DNA from: Muribaculaceae bacterium
GTDB taxonomy: Bacteria > Bacteroidota > Bacteroidia > Bacteroidales > Muribaculaceae
Length of the DNA stretch: 7,955 nucleotides
Reading direction: 5' to 3'
Assembly (NCBI GenBank): GCA_009775375.1
Contig: VSPO01000139.1
Location: 1-7,955, forward strand
The first letter of the stretch is position 1. Every line of letters begins with the position of its first letter. Below are positions 1 through 5,884 of the stretch, piece after piece. The notes beneath the pieces were generated by a model. The model saw only the letters and a list, made by a program, of their open reading frames with translations. It ran no database searches and was not told the origin of the DNA. The position numbers and the translations under genes were made by a program.

Positions 1-5
1 CGGGG

Positions 6-13
6 CAAAGTTA
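6..13 (-). promoter_or_regulatory. Candidate Bacteroidota -7 box for a gene left of the window
   Basis: On the minus strand this reads TAACTTTG, which fits the Bacteroidota -7 consensus TAnnTTTG. No good TTG/TTTG -33 element lies about 20 nt upstream; the bases there read TGAT. Transcription would start at or beyond the left edge, so the gene it would serve is not visible. It lies downstream of the terminator at 82-118, which fits the start of a new leftward unit. Confidence 0.35.
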
Positions 14-25
14 ACACTTTCCCTT

Positions 26-101
26 GAATCTACATCATTTAGACTCCATAACGTTGCACTTCGTTTTGGAATCTACATACGAAAAAAACAGGAATCCACA
101 T
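26..101. repeat. Three short direct repeats GAATCYACAT
   Basis: GAATCTACAT occurs at 26-35 and 69-78, and GAATCCACAT at 92-101. The first two copies are identical over 10 bases and start 43 bp apart, close to four helical turns. The third overlaps the left arm of the terminator hairpin, so it may be coincidental. The first two flank the DNA just upstream of the candidate leftward -7 box and could be binding sites for a regulator. This is inference from position only. Confidence 0.3.
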
Positions 102-118
102 AGCGGATTCCTGTTTTT
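82..118. terminator. Bidirectional intrinsic terminator after the C1 peptidase gene
   Basis: CAGGAATCC (89-97) and GGATTCCTG (105-113) form a perfect 9-bp stem with a 7-nt loop. Seven A residues (82-88) precede it and five T residues (114-118) follow it, so the RNA of either strand ends in a U-tract after the stem. In the minus direction it lies just beyond the peptidase stop codon and has the longer U-tract, so its main job is probably to end that transcript. Confidence 0.9.
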
Positions 119-137
119 CTAAGTATGGTTATGATTC

Positions 138-1379
138 CTACTTCTTATCTTTCGAGCATTTGTGAGCCGTTTTCTTGGCCACTTCTGCGGGCACTGCTCC
201 TTTGTTGACCATTATGCTGAGGGTCTTCTCAAGGAAATACGGCTCGGAAACGTAGAAATAGCCGTCGTAGACCTGATTCGTGTCCCAAGAATTCTTGACC
301 TTGTAGAAACGGTTGCCCTCCTGATCCTTTGCCACCCCGACTATGACCATGCCATGGTCGTCCGTGGTCTGGAAATTGTCAAAACCCTCCTGACGCATCT
401 CTTGCGTCACGGTCTTCTCCTTTACAGGGCCTTTTATGTCGAAGGTGGAATTCTCGCGGTCCTTATCGGAAAGCTTCACCCAGCGCGCAAGCTCCGTGCC
501 TTCAAGATTCTCCCCGGTTTTGGGCTCCGGATTGACGGCATATCCCTTGTTCCATTTGAATCCACCCTCTGAAACGTCGGCTGCCCAACCCACGGTATAG
601 CCGTTGTCGATGGCATTGTCGACGATTGCCTTCAAATCCTCCATAGGGACGTTCATGCATTTGCTCCAAAGCCAGTTGTCGGGAATCTCAAGGGCGAATG
701 CCTCATAGAAAGGATGATGGTTGTAGCTCGTGAAATTGATGAATTCTCCCGGAGTGATACCCATCTCCTGTGCGAAGGATTTGGGGGTGTATTGCTTCCC
801 TTTATACGTGAATTTCTCAGGTTCGGGTCCGAGATATGCGTCAAGAATGGCCACGTATCCCGGGAGCCAGGCCGTCGACAGTTTCCTGTTTGGATTTTTG
901 AGGATGGCGTTTAGATATGCGGAAAGGGCAGCCTCCATCTCATAATGGCTGTGCTTCTTTTCGCCATAGTTCAATCCGGCATAGACTTCTTCGGGCACGG
1001 CCCCGTACTTGTCGGCCACGTAAAGCACGTCGGCGAAAGAGCCTCCCTGTGCGAAATTGATATTGCCGTGGGTCTGGATATATTTCTTTGCCTTGTCGAT
1101 GTAGCATTTGCGGACGGTATACATCTCTGAAAGGTCAAGCTCCGGACCGCCTTTGCGCATAACGTCCTCCTCAAGCACGGAAGTCCCGGAGAAGCTCCAG
1201 CACGTGCCTGATTTGTTCTGGTCCTTGACGGGAGTAGTCTTTATGACCTTGATGTCGGTGAATTTAAACCCGGTGGAATCAGGGTTTACAACTTCTGGAG
1301 CCGGAGCCTGCATATAGGTGCCGACAGCGAAAGCCGGCAATGCGGCAGCCATAGCTGAAGCGAGAAATAGTTTCTTCAT
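138..1379 (-). CDS. Secreted C1-family cysteine peptidase (bleomycin hydrolase / aminopeptidase C-like)
   Basis: This is a 413-residue papain-fold peptidase. Residues 1-18 look like a Sec signal peptide (KK, a hydrophobic stretch, then AFA before VG) with no lipobox cysteine, so the product probably acts in the periplasm or outside the cell. The papain-type active site is complete: Gln54 and Cys60 in VKDQNKSGTCW, His342 in DDHGMVIVG and Asn363 in VKNSW. The long insertion between Cys and His and the overall length fit the bleomycin hydrolase/PepC branch (usually about 450 residues) better than ordinary papains. PepC enzymes are normally cytosolic hexamers that trim peptides from the N-terminus. 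The signal peptide suggests an exported variant, perhaps for peptide nutrition. The lysine-rich end (AKKTAHKCSKDKK) does not resemble the usual PepC C-terminal arm, so aminopeptidase specificity is uncertain. It has its own promoter upstream and a terminator downstream, so it is probably monocistronic. Confidence 0.9.
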   Translation of the reverse strand: MKKLFLASAMAAALPAFAVGTYMQAPAPEVVNPDSTGFKFTDIKVIKTTPVKDQNKSGTCWSFSGTSVLEEDVMRKGGPELDLSEMYTVRKCYIDKAKKYIQTHGNINFAQGGSFADVLYVADKYGAVPEEVYAGLNYGEKKHSHYEMEAALSAYLNAILKNPNRKLSTAWLPGYVAILDAYLGPEPEKFTYKGKQYTPKSFAQEMGITPGEFINFTSYNHHPFYEAFALEIPDNWLWSKCMNVPMEDLKAIVDNAIDNGYTVGWAADVSEGGFKWNKGYAVNPEPKTGENLEGTELARWVKLSDKDRENSTFDIKGPVKEKTVTQEMRQEGFDNFQTTDDHGMVIVGVAKDQEGNRFYKVKNSWDTNQVYDGYFYVSEPYFLEKTLSIMVNKGAVPAEVAKKTAHKCSKDKK

Positions 1380-1429
1380 GACTTTTAGGATTATGAGTAT
1401 GGTTTGGCCGCAATATCACTGCGACAGCG

Positions 1430-1461
1430 CAAAAGTAAACAAAAAAAACCTAACCTCCAAA
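1430..1461 (-). promoter_or_regulatory. Bacteroidota-type promoter of the C1 peptidase gene
   Basis: On the minus strand TTTG (1458-1461) is followed after exactly 20 nt by TACTTTTG (1430-1437). This matches both boxes of the Bacteroidota housekeeping promoter (TTTG, 19-21 nt, TAnnTTTG). An 8-base T run lies in the spacer. The predicted start near 1423-1426 would give a leader of about 45 nt before the ATG at 1379. The bases before the ATG are A-rich with no clear Shine-Dalgarno, as is common in this phylum. Confidence 0.8.
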
Positions 1462-1504
1462 TCCCCCGCCCCCAAATTTTTATAAGAGCACAGTCGTTGT
1501 TGCG

Positions 1505-2758
1505 TCAGGGGTGGAGAGTGGGGTTTTCGCGCCAGAGGTAGAGGCGGTCGGAGGGGCGAACCTTGGCCGGGACGGGGAGGGAGAAGCGGTCGCCTTTCTT
1601 GACGAGTTCCACGGGCTTGAGGTCGAGGCGCAATTCCTCCACTTTGAAGATGAGTGCGCCGGTGGTGGGCCCGGTGATCACTACCTCGTCGCCGGGCCGG
1701 AGTTCCCCGGCTTCCATCTGAAATTCCCCTACACCTATCTTCGGGAAATGACGGATTGCCTTGGCAGCGTAGACTTTCGTGCGCGTGGCCGACGAGCCGT
1801 ATTTCGCGCTCCATTCCCCGAGCCGTTGCCCGAGGTAATATCCGTTCCAGAATCCACGGTTGAATATTTTGCCGAGACGGGCGTCCCATTCCTTCACCTT
1901 TTCCTCTGAGAATGTGCCGCTGCATATGGCTTCGAGGGCCTGCGAATAGCATTCCACGGCCTCTCGCACATATTCCGGTCCGCGGGCACGCCCCTCTATC
2001 TTGAAGACGCGCACTCCTGCATCCGCCATACGGTCGATAAATCCGATGGTCTTCAGATCCTTCGGCGACATTATAAACTTGTTGTCAATCTCCAGTTCCT
2101 CTCCCGTTTCGCGATCGCGAACGGTATATGCACGCCGGCATATCTGGTTGCACGCACCTCGGTTGGCGCTTGAGTTCATCTCGTGAAGACTCATGTAGCA
2201 TTTGCCGCTGACGGCCATGCAAAGGGCCCCGTGGCAGAACATCTCAAGCCTGATTGGCTTCCCGCCCGGACCGGTGATCCCCTCCTTTAATATAGCCTCA
2301 TGGATGGCCTTGACCTGATTGAGGTTGAGCTCGCGGGCAAGCACCATCACATCGGCAAATTGACTGTAGAACCTGACGGCTTCCACATTGGTCACGTTGA
2401 CCTGCGTGGAGATATGCACCTCCTGCCCGATTTCCCGGGCATAAAGAATGGCCGCCATGTCGGAAGCTATGATGGCGCTTATCCCGGCATCTTTTGCCGC
2501 GCCTATAATCTCCCGCATACGACCCATGTCGGAATCATAGATTATCGTATTGACAGTCAGATAAGTTTTAACCCCATGGCTGTCGCAGGTCTCAACAATC
2601 CGGCGCATATCATCGATCGAGAAGTTTGAACTCGACCGGGAGCGCATATTGAGTCCCTCGATACCGAAATAGACGGCATCCGTCCCCGCGTCGATTGCCG
2701 CCGCGAGCGACTCCCAGCTACCTACGGGAGCCATTATCTCAAAATCTTTTCTTTCCAA
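1505..2758 (-). CDS. U32-family protein, probable TrhP/YegQ-like RNA hydroxylation factor
   Basis: The protein is about 417 residues from the start chosen here and belongs to the family historically called 'peptidase U32'. The U32 signature is intact: EMFCHGALCMAVSGKCYMS matches E-x-F-x2-G-[SA]-x-C-x4-G-x-C. Two further cysteines follow in ACNQIC, giving the four-cysteine pattern linked to an Fe-S cluster in this family. The N-terminal part (FEIMAPVGSWES onward) is the TIM-barrel-like catalytic domain. The last 90 or so residues form the beta-rich C-terminal domain (GDEVVI, KKGDRFSLPVP) found in the E. coli YegQ type. YegQ (TrhP) takes part in prephenate-dependent 5-hydroxyuridine formation at tRNA position 34, and YdcP (RlhA) hydroxylates 23S rRNA; length and domains favour the TrhP type here. 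Start choice: TTG at 2758 keeps the first beta strand (DFEIMAPVG). A further TTG at 2785 lies inside the -7 box, and the first ATG at 2734 would cut into that strand. Confidence 0.85.
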   Translation of the reverse strand: MERKDFEIMAPVGSWESLAAAIDAGTDAVYFGIEGLNMRSRSSSNFSIDDMRRIVETCDSHGVKTYLTVNTIIYDSDMGRMREIIGAAKDAGISAIIASDMAAILYAREIGQEVHISTQVNVTNVEAVRFYSQFADVMVLARELNLNQVKAIHEAILKEGITGPGGKPIRLEMFCHGALCMAVSGKCYMSLHEMNSSANRGACNQICRRAYTVRDRETGEELEIDNKFIMSPKDLKTIGFIDRMADAGVRVFKIEGRARGPEYVREAVECYSQALEAICSGTFSEEKVKEWDARLGKIFNRGFWNGYYLGQRLGEWSAKYGSSATRTKVYAAKAIRHFPKIGVGEFQMEAGELRPGDEVVITGPTTGALIFKVEELRLDLKPVELVKKGDRFSLPVPAKVRPSDRLYLWRENPTLHP

Positions 2759-2782
2759 ATCAGTGCATATTGATGTTGTCCG

Positions 2783-2816
2783 CAAAATTAGAAAAAATTT
2801 CCCGAACCATCATCAA
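2783..2816 (-). promoter_or_regulatory. Probable promoter of the U32-family gene
   Basis: TAATTTTG (2783-2790, minus strand) is an exact TAnnTTTG -7 box. The nearest -33 candidate is TTG at 2814-2816, with a spacer of 23 nt, longer than the usual 19-21, so that half is weak. Transcription would begin near 2776-2779, downstream of the TTG at 2785. This argues that translation starts at TTG 2758 or ATG 2734. Confidence 0.55.
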
Positions 2817-2971
2817 TTCCCCAATCGAATCTCTAATGATTCCCGTCCGGTCAGCTTATCTTGACTCCGTCGATGCGCCGTGGTGATGTCTTTTTTGTCG
2901 ACATAGACATAATTCCCTTCCCTCACCTCGGAAAAAGACTGCACTCCTACAGGATATTTCGGTTCTGCCAT
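2813..2971 (-). pseudogene. N-terminal remnant of an AAA-ATPase-like (PD-(D/E)XK nuclease-associated) protein
   Basis: This 52-codon reading frame begins MAEPKYPVGVQSFSEVREG and continues NYVYVDKKDI. That segment strongly resembles the extreme N-terminus of the 'AAA-ATPase_like' family common in Bacteroidota, where (Y/L)PVGIQ-F-x-x-(I/L)RE-x-x-Y-x-YVDKT is followed by a P-loop region with an RPRRFGKS motif. Here the likeness stops right after VDKKDI. The remaining 27 residues (TTAHRRSQDKLTG...) match nothing I recognise, and no P-loop occurs in any frame before the next gene. Intact members are about 500 residues or more, so this looks like a stub left by deletion, with its own -7 box (2999-3006) kept. 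A GGAGG lies only 1 nt before the ATG, too close to be a typical ribosome binding site. It could instead be a real small protein. The family match is from memory of the motif. Confidence 0.55.
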
Positions 2972-2998
2972 GCCTCCAACGTTTTTTGGTTTTCCCTG

Positions 2999-3006
2999 CA
3001 AATTTA
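2999..3006 (-). promoter_or_regulatory. Candidate -7 box upstream of the AAA-ATPase-like stub
   Basis: The minus strand reads TAAATTTG, an exact fit to TAnnTTTG, preceded by AT-rich ATATATA. No TTG lies 19-21 nt upstream, so the promoter is only half supported. Its position about 30 bp before the ATG at 2971 suits a short leader for the remnant. Because no terminator is visible, it could also feed the U32-family gene. Confidence 0.4.
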
Positions 3007-3089
3007 TATATATTCTGATATTTCTACACCGGCAGGATAAAGAATTATCACAATATTCTTGCCTTGGATTCGTGCATACGCCTGAGGGG

Positions 3090-3854
3090 TTACTTCGACA
3101 GGTAGTAGGTGACGGCTCCGAAGGTCAGGGATTTCCAGACCGTTTTCCTGAATCCTGCCTTGCCGAGAAGGTCGGCAAGGTCCTGTCGCTGAGGGGCGGC
3201 GGCGATGCTTTCGGGAAGATATGTATAGGCCCGGTTGTCGCCGCTGACAAGCCGTCCGATTCCGGGGATTATGTGCCGGGTATATACTTTGTAGCCAAGT
3301 CCAGCCACGGCTCCCGTGGGGCACGAGAGCTCAACTATGCAAAGCACTCCGCCGGGACGCAACACCCTCTTCATCTCTTTTAATCCCTGCTCCAGGTCCT
3401 GGAAATTGCGCACGCCGTAGGCCACGGTGATGAGGTCAAACCGTGAGTCGGGGAAAGGCAACGCCAGGCAGTCGGCCTTGCCGAAGGCCATCAGCCGGCG
3501 GTCGCGCTCAGGCAACGACTTAAGCCTCTTGCGGGCCACCTCAAGCATACCGGCCGACAGGTCGATACCTGTCACGTGGGCATGGGGCAAAAACTCATGA
3601 ATGCGGAAAGCCACATCGCCCGTGCCCGTCGCCACGTCGAGAATCTCCGGCCTCGCGCATTCCGGCATAGCCTGAAGGGCTGCCTTCAAAGCCCTGTCGC
3701 GCCACCTCTTGTGAAGTCCGAACGTCATCGCCGTGTTCATGAAATCATAAGCCGGTGCGATTGAATCAAACATCTCCTCCACCTGCTCCCCCTTCTCTCT
3801 CCTGTCGTCGTAAGGATTTATCCTCTCAGCTCCTCTCTTCTCAGTCATGGTCAT
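3090..3854 (-). CDS. menG (ubiE): Demethylmenaquinone methyltransferase
   Basis: This 254-residue class I SAM-dependent methyltransferase carries out the last step of menaquinone synthesis, methylating demethylmenaquinone. SAM-binding motif I is ILDVATGTGD (71-80), followed by the acidic end of strand 2 in GIDLS (96-100). UbiE/MenG features are clear: YDFMNTAMTFGLHKRW (36-51) near the N-terminus, AYGVRNF (145-151), and RVLRPGGVLCIVELS (163-177), which fits the second family signature apart from R for K. The length suits the family (about 245-255). I chose ATG 3854 because its first bases form an ATGA overlap with the stop codon of the upstream gene, giving translational coupling, and because an upstream start would add a proline-rich, non-homologous tail. 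ATG 3848 is an alternative. Bacteroidota use menaquinone, not ubiquinone, so menG describes the role better than ubiE. No terminator is evident after the stop. Confidence 0.93.
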   Translation of the reverse strand: MTMTEKRGAERINPYDDRREKGEQVEEMFDSIAPAYDFMNTAMTFGLHKRWRDRALKAALQAMPECARPEILDVATGTGDVAFRIHEFLPHAHVTGIDLSAGMLEVARKRLKSLPERDRRLMAFGKADCLALPFPDSRFDLITVAYGVRNFQDLEQGLKEMKRVLRPGGVLCIVELSCPTGAVAGLGYKVYTRHIIPGIGRLVSGDNRAYTYLPESIAAAPQRQDLADLLGKAGFRKTVWKSLTFGAVTYYLSK

Positions 3855-4981
3855 CGGAGGGATTTGAAGAATGAGCGGCGGCGGCGGTGCTGCCGATTGG
3901 TGAAATATTCCCATTGCCCCTGCACCTTGGCGTTGGTCTCCATCTCAGGGTTCGACTCGGCGAGCTTGTAGCCGTTCTTCTGATAGTAGGGGATAAGGTC
4001 CTGGAAGAGGAGCGCGTTGACTCCCTTGTTCTGAAACTCCGGCTTGACCGCCACAAGGAGCAGGTCCACGCGGTCGTTCTTTCCCTTAAGTCCCTTCAAA
4101 AGATGCCACCATCCGAATGGCCATAGTTTGCCTCCGCTCTTCTGCAACGCACGGCTCATCGAAGGCATCGAAATCCCGACCCCGACAAGGGCATCATCCT
4201 TGTCAACGACAAGCGTCACCAAATCGAGATTGAGCAAACCCAGATAGATGTCGATATAATAATCGATTTGCCGCTCCGTCAGGTGGGAATACTCATATAG
4301 GCCGTCGTAGGCATCGTTGATGAGATGGAAGAGAGCTTTGCCATACTCATTCTTTATCCTCTTGCGGTCGGTGTATTTCACGACCCTAAGTCCGAATTTC
4401 TTCTTGACAATCTCGGCGATACGGTTGTATTTGTCGGGAATGGCGTCAGGCACCTCCATCTGAAATTCCACCCAATCCGAATCCTTCTCATATCCAAGGC
4501 GGGAAAGGTGCTCAGGATAATAAGGATAATTGTAGATGGTGGCCATTGTGGATAGCTCCGAAAAACCCTCCACGAGCATTCCTTCGTGGTCGAGGTCGGT
4601 GAATCCGAGCGGACCGATAATACGGTCCATCCCCTTGCCACGCGCCCAGTCTTCCACGGCCTTGAAAAGGGCCTCCGACACTTCCTCATCGTCGATGAAA
4701 TCCACGAAGCCGAATCGGGCTGTATGCTTGCCTTGGGTCTTGTTGACCTGGTCGTTGATGATTCCGGCAATACGCCCCACCGGCCGTCCGTCGCGGAAGG
4801 CCATGAAATAGACAGCCTCGCAGAAATCGAACGCGGGGTTCTTGCCGGGCGACAGGGTGGCCACGTCGTCGCTGATCAGAGGAGGCACATAGCAGTCGTT
4901 GCCCTTGTAGAGGTCAATCTGGAATTGAGTGAATGCCTTGAGATTTGTTTTTGTCGGTTCAATGGTTCTTATTTCAATCAT
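3851..4981 (-). CDS. GNAT-fold acyltransferase, YghO / bacterial ceramide synthase (bCerS)-like family
   Basis: This 376-residue protein has a GNAT-type C-terminal half: strand VDLLLVAVKPEFQNKGV (305-321) with Q-N-K-G-V-N as the acyl-CoA pyrophosphate loop, then LLFQDLIPYYQKNGYK. The N-terminal half carries a second GNAT-like strand (VYFMAFRDGRPVGRIAGIIN) and the family block GPLGFTDLDHEGMLVEGF followed by YNYPYYPEHLSRLGYEKDSDW. I recognise that block from the E. coli YghO family, which includes the Caulobacter protein identified as bacterial ceramide synthase (N-acylation of a sphingoid base). Many Bacteroidales make sphingolipids, so a dihydroceramide or other lipid N-acyltransferase is a reasonable candidate. 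The family is broad, and no serine palmitoyltransferase gene is visible here. The C-terminus is strongly basic (RQHRRRRSFFKSLR), which could help contact with acidic lipids. Translation is coupled to menG by an ATGA overlap. The start is ATG, 54 nt after the kinase-like gene. Confidence 0.72.
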   Translation of the reverse strand: MIEIRTIEPTKTNLKAFTQFQIDLYKGNDCYVPPLISDDVATLSPGKNPAFDFCEAVYFMAFRDGRPVGRIAGIINDQVNKTQGKHTARFGFVDFIDDEEVSEALFKAVEDWARGKGMDRIIGPLGFTDLDHEGMLVEGFSELSTMATIYNYPYYPEHLSRLGYEKDSDWVEFQMEVPDAIPDKYNRIAEIVKKKFGLRVVKYTDRKRIKNEYGKALFHLINDAYDGLYEYSHLTERQIDYYIDIYLGLLNLDLVTLVVDKDDALVGVGISMPSMSRALQKSGGKLWPFGWWHLLKGLKGKNDRVDLLLVAVKPEFQNKGVNALLFQDLIPYYQKNGYKLAESNPEMETNAKVQGQWEYFTNRQHRRRRSFFKSLR

Positions 4982-5015
4982 TGTCGTAGGGGGTGTTGCT
5001 TAATTATGGTCTTCG

Positions 5016-5044
5016 GCGGGCTGCCCGGCGTCGGGTCAGCCCGC
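5016..5044 (-). other. GC-rich stem-loop at the end of the kinase-like gene
   Basis: GCGGGCTG (5016-5023) pairs with CAGCCCGC (5037-5044), and inside it CCCG (5024-5027) pairs with CGGG (5032-5035) around a 4-nt loop. This makes a 12-bp stem with one unpaired base (5036). The stop codon of the kinase-like gene (5036-5038) lies inside it. No U-tract follows in the minus direction (next bases CGAAGACC), so it is not a classical intrinsic terminator. It may shield the upstream message end or lower read-through into the acyltransferase gene. Confidence 0.5.
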
Positions 5045-5803
5045 GAAAGAGAGCCAGATGAGGAGGGTTGCCATAAGAAGGATAAAGACGCAAAGGAAGA
5101 CGTAGAGCTGGCTTGAATTCCTCTTCTCCATAGCGAGCTGAAGGTCGGCCACGGTGCGGTAGGGATGGTCGGGGTCCTCGCATTTTCTGGCGATTTTCCT
5201 CAGCTTTGGCAGCGACGTCGGAAGATGGTCGAGCACCTCGTTAATGACCTTTCCATAGCTCTCGATATCTGCCCTGGTGTCTTGGTCGGTAAGGGAGTCA
5301 AGCTTGGCAAACCCTACATCCGTCAGCTTAAGATTTTCATTATATTCCGTGAAGATGATTGTCTCCGGTGAGATCGGGACGTGGCGGATATGGTTCTCCT
5401 GAATATACTCCATAGCGTCGAGAAGCTGGGTCTGCAGGCGGTGGACGATTTTGGGGGTGAGGCGCTTCTCGTCGATCAGCCTTCGGAGGGAATATCCGTA
5501 GACGTCATCCGTGATGATAGCCTTTCCGACACCCGGCACAATCTCAAAGTCATTGACCATCACGATATTCGGGTGGCAAAGATTGTAGCGTGTGTCGAAT
5601 TCCTCCTCAAGACGCTTCTGATATTCGGGATTGTCGGCGAATTCCTTCTTCAAGGCCTTAAGCATCACCCATTTTCCGTGCTTCTTGACGGTGTAGACGT
5701 CGCAATAGTCATCCTCCCATTCGGGAAGAATGAAAAGCTCCGACCATTTTCCGGAGGGGTCGTCGATTGGGATCTGCCTCTCTTCTTTACTGATGTAGCT
5801 CAC
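5036..5803 (-). CDS. Tail-anchored protein kinase-like protein, predicted pseudokinase
   Basis: This 255-residue protein has a shortened Hanks-type Ser/Thr kinase fold. The VAIK-like lysine is K49 (WVMLKAL), a helix-C region follows (RLEEEFDTRYNLCHPNI, 64-80), then a hinge IITDDVYGYSLRRLI (96-110). The catalytic loop, usually HRDLKPEN, reads HVPISPET (141-148), so the catalytic Asp, the Lys and the metal-binding Asn are all replaced. The DFG motif is DVG (162-164) with its Asp kept. The glycine-rich loop is absent; EWEDDYCDVYTVK stands in its place. The helix-F Asp appears as D179 in DIESYG. Residues 233-254 (LYVFLCVFILLMATLLIWLSFA) form one C-terminal membrane helix, leaving the kinase-like domain in the cytoplasm. 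I infer nucleotide binding without normal phosphotransfer, perhaps a scaffold or sensor. The start is GTG; no ATG lies in frame upstream before the serS stop. Confidence 0.75.
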   Translation of the reverse strand: MSYISKEERQIPIDDPSGKWSELFILPEWEDDYCDVYTVKKHGKWVMLKALKKEFADNPEYQKRLEEEFDTRYNLCHPNIVMVNDFEIVPGVGKAIITDDVYGYSLRRLIDEKRLTPKIVHRLQTQLLDAMEYIQENHIRHVPISPETIIFTEYNENLKLTDVGFAKLDSLTDQDTRADIESYGKVINEVLDHLPTSLPKLRKIARKCEDPDHPYRTVADLQLAMEKRNSSQLYVFLCVFILLMATLLIWLSFAG

Positions 5804-5831
5804 TGTCTGGGGGTCTTTATTCTCGTCTCCG

Positions 5832-5868
5832 GGCCGGAAAGCAGGGGGAAGGCCGAAGCTTTCCGGCC
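5832..5868 (-). other. Perfect 11-bp stem-loop between serS and the kinase-like gene
   Basis: GGCCGGAAAGC (5832-5842) and GCTTTCCGGCC (5858-5868) are perfectly complementary and enclose a 15-nt loop. In minus-strand RNA the hairpin lies 16 nt after the serS stop codon and is followed by CGGAGACGAG with no U-tract. This is not a standard intrinsic terminator in either direction. It could still be a weak terminator, an RNA-stability element for serS, or an attenuator that keeps the downstream kinase-like gene at lower level. Confidence 0.6.
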
Positions 5869-5884
5869 GGCGACGGGATGGTGA

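Noticed and set aside
1416..1952. 178-codon minus-strand frame overlapping the end of the U32-family gene
   Set aside because: Rich in R, P and G with no domain likeness; an out-of-frame shadow that also runs across the C1 peptidase promoter.
3040..3060. Inverted repeat AAGAAT / ATTCTT downstream of menG as a terminator
   Set aside because: Only 6 AT-rich base pairs with a 9-nt loop and no U-tract; too weak to be called a terminator.
3855..3914. Longer N-terminal start for menG
   Set aside because: The extra 20 residues are proline-rich, non-homologous and lie inside the upstream gene; the ATGA overlap at 3854 is a better start.
5381..5884. 167-codon plus-strand open frame opposite the kinase-like gene
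   Set aside because: It mirrors the coding strand of a gene with clear kinase-fold landmarks and a membrane helix; it shows no motif of its own.
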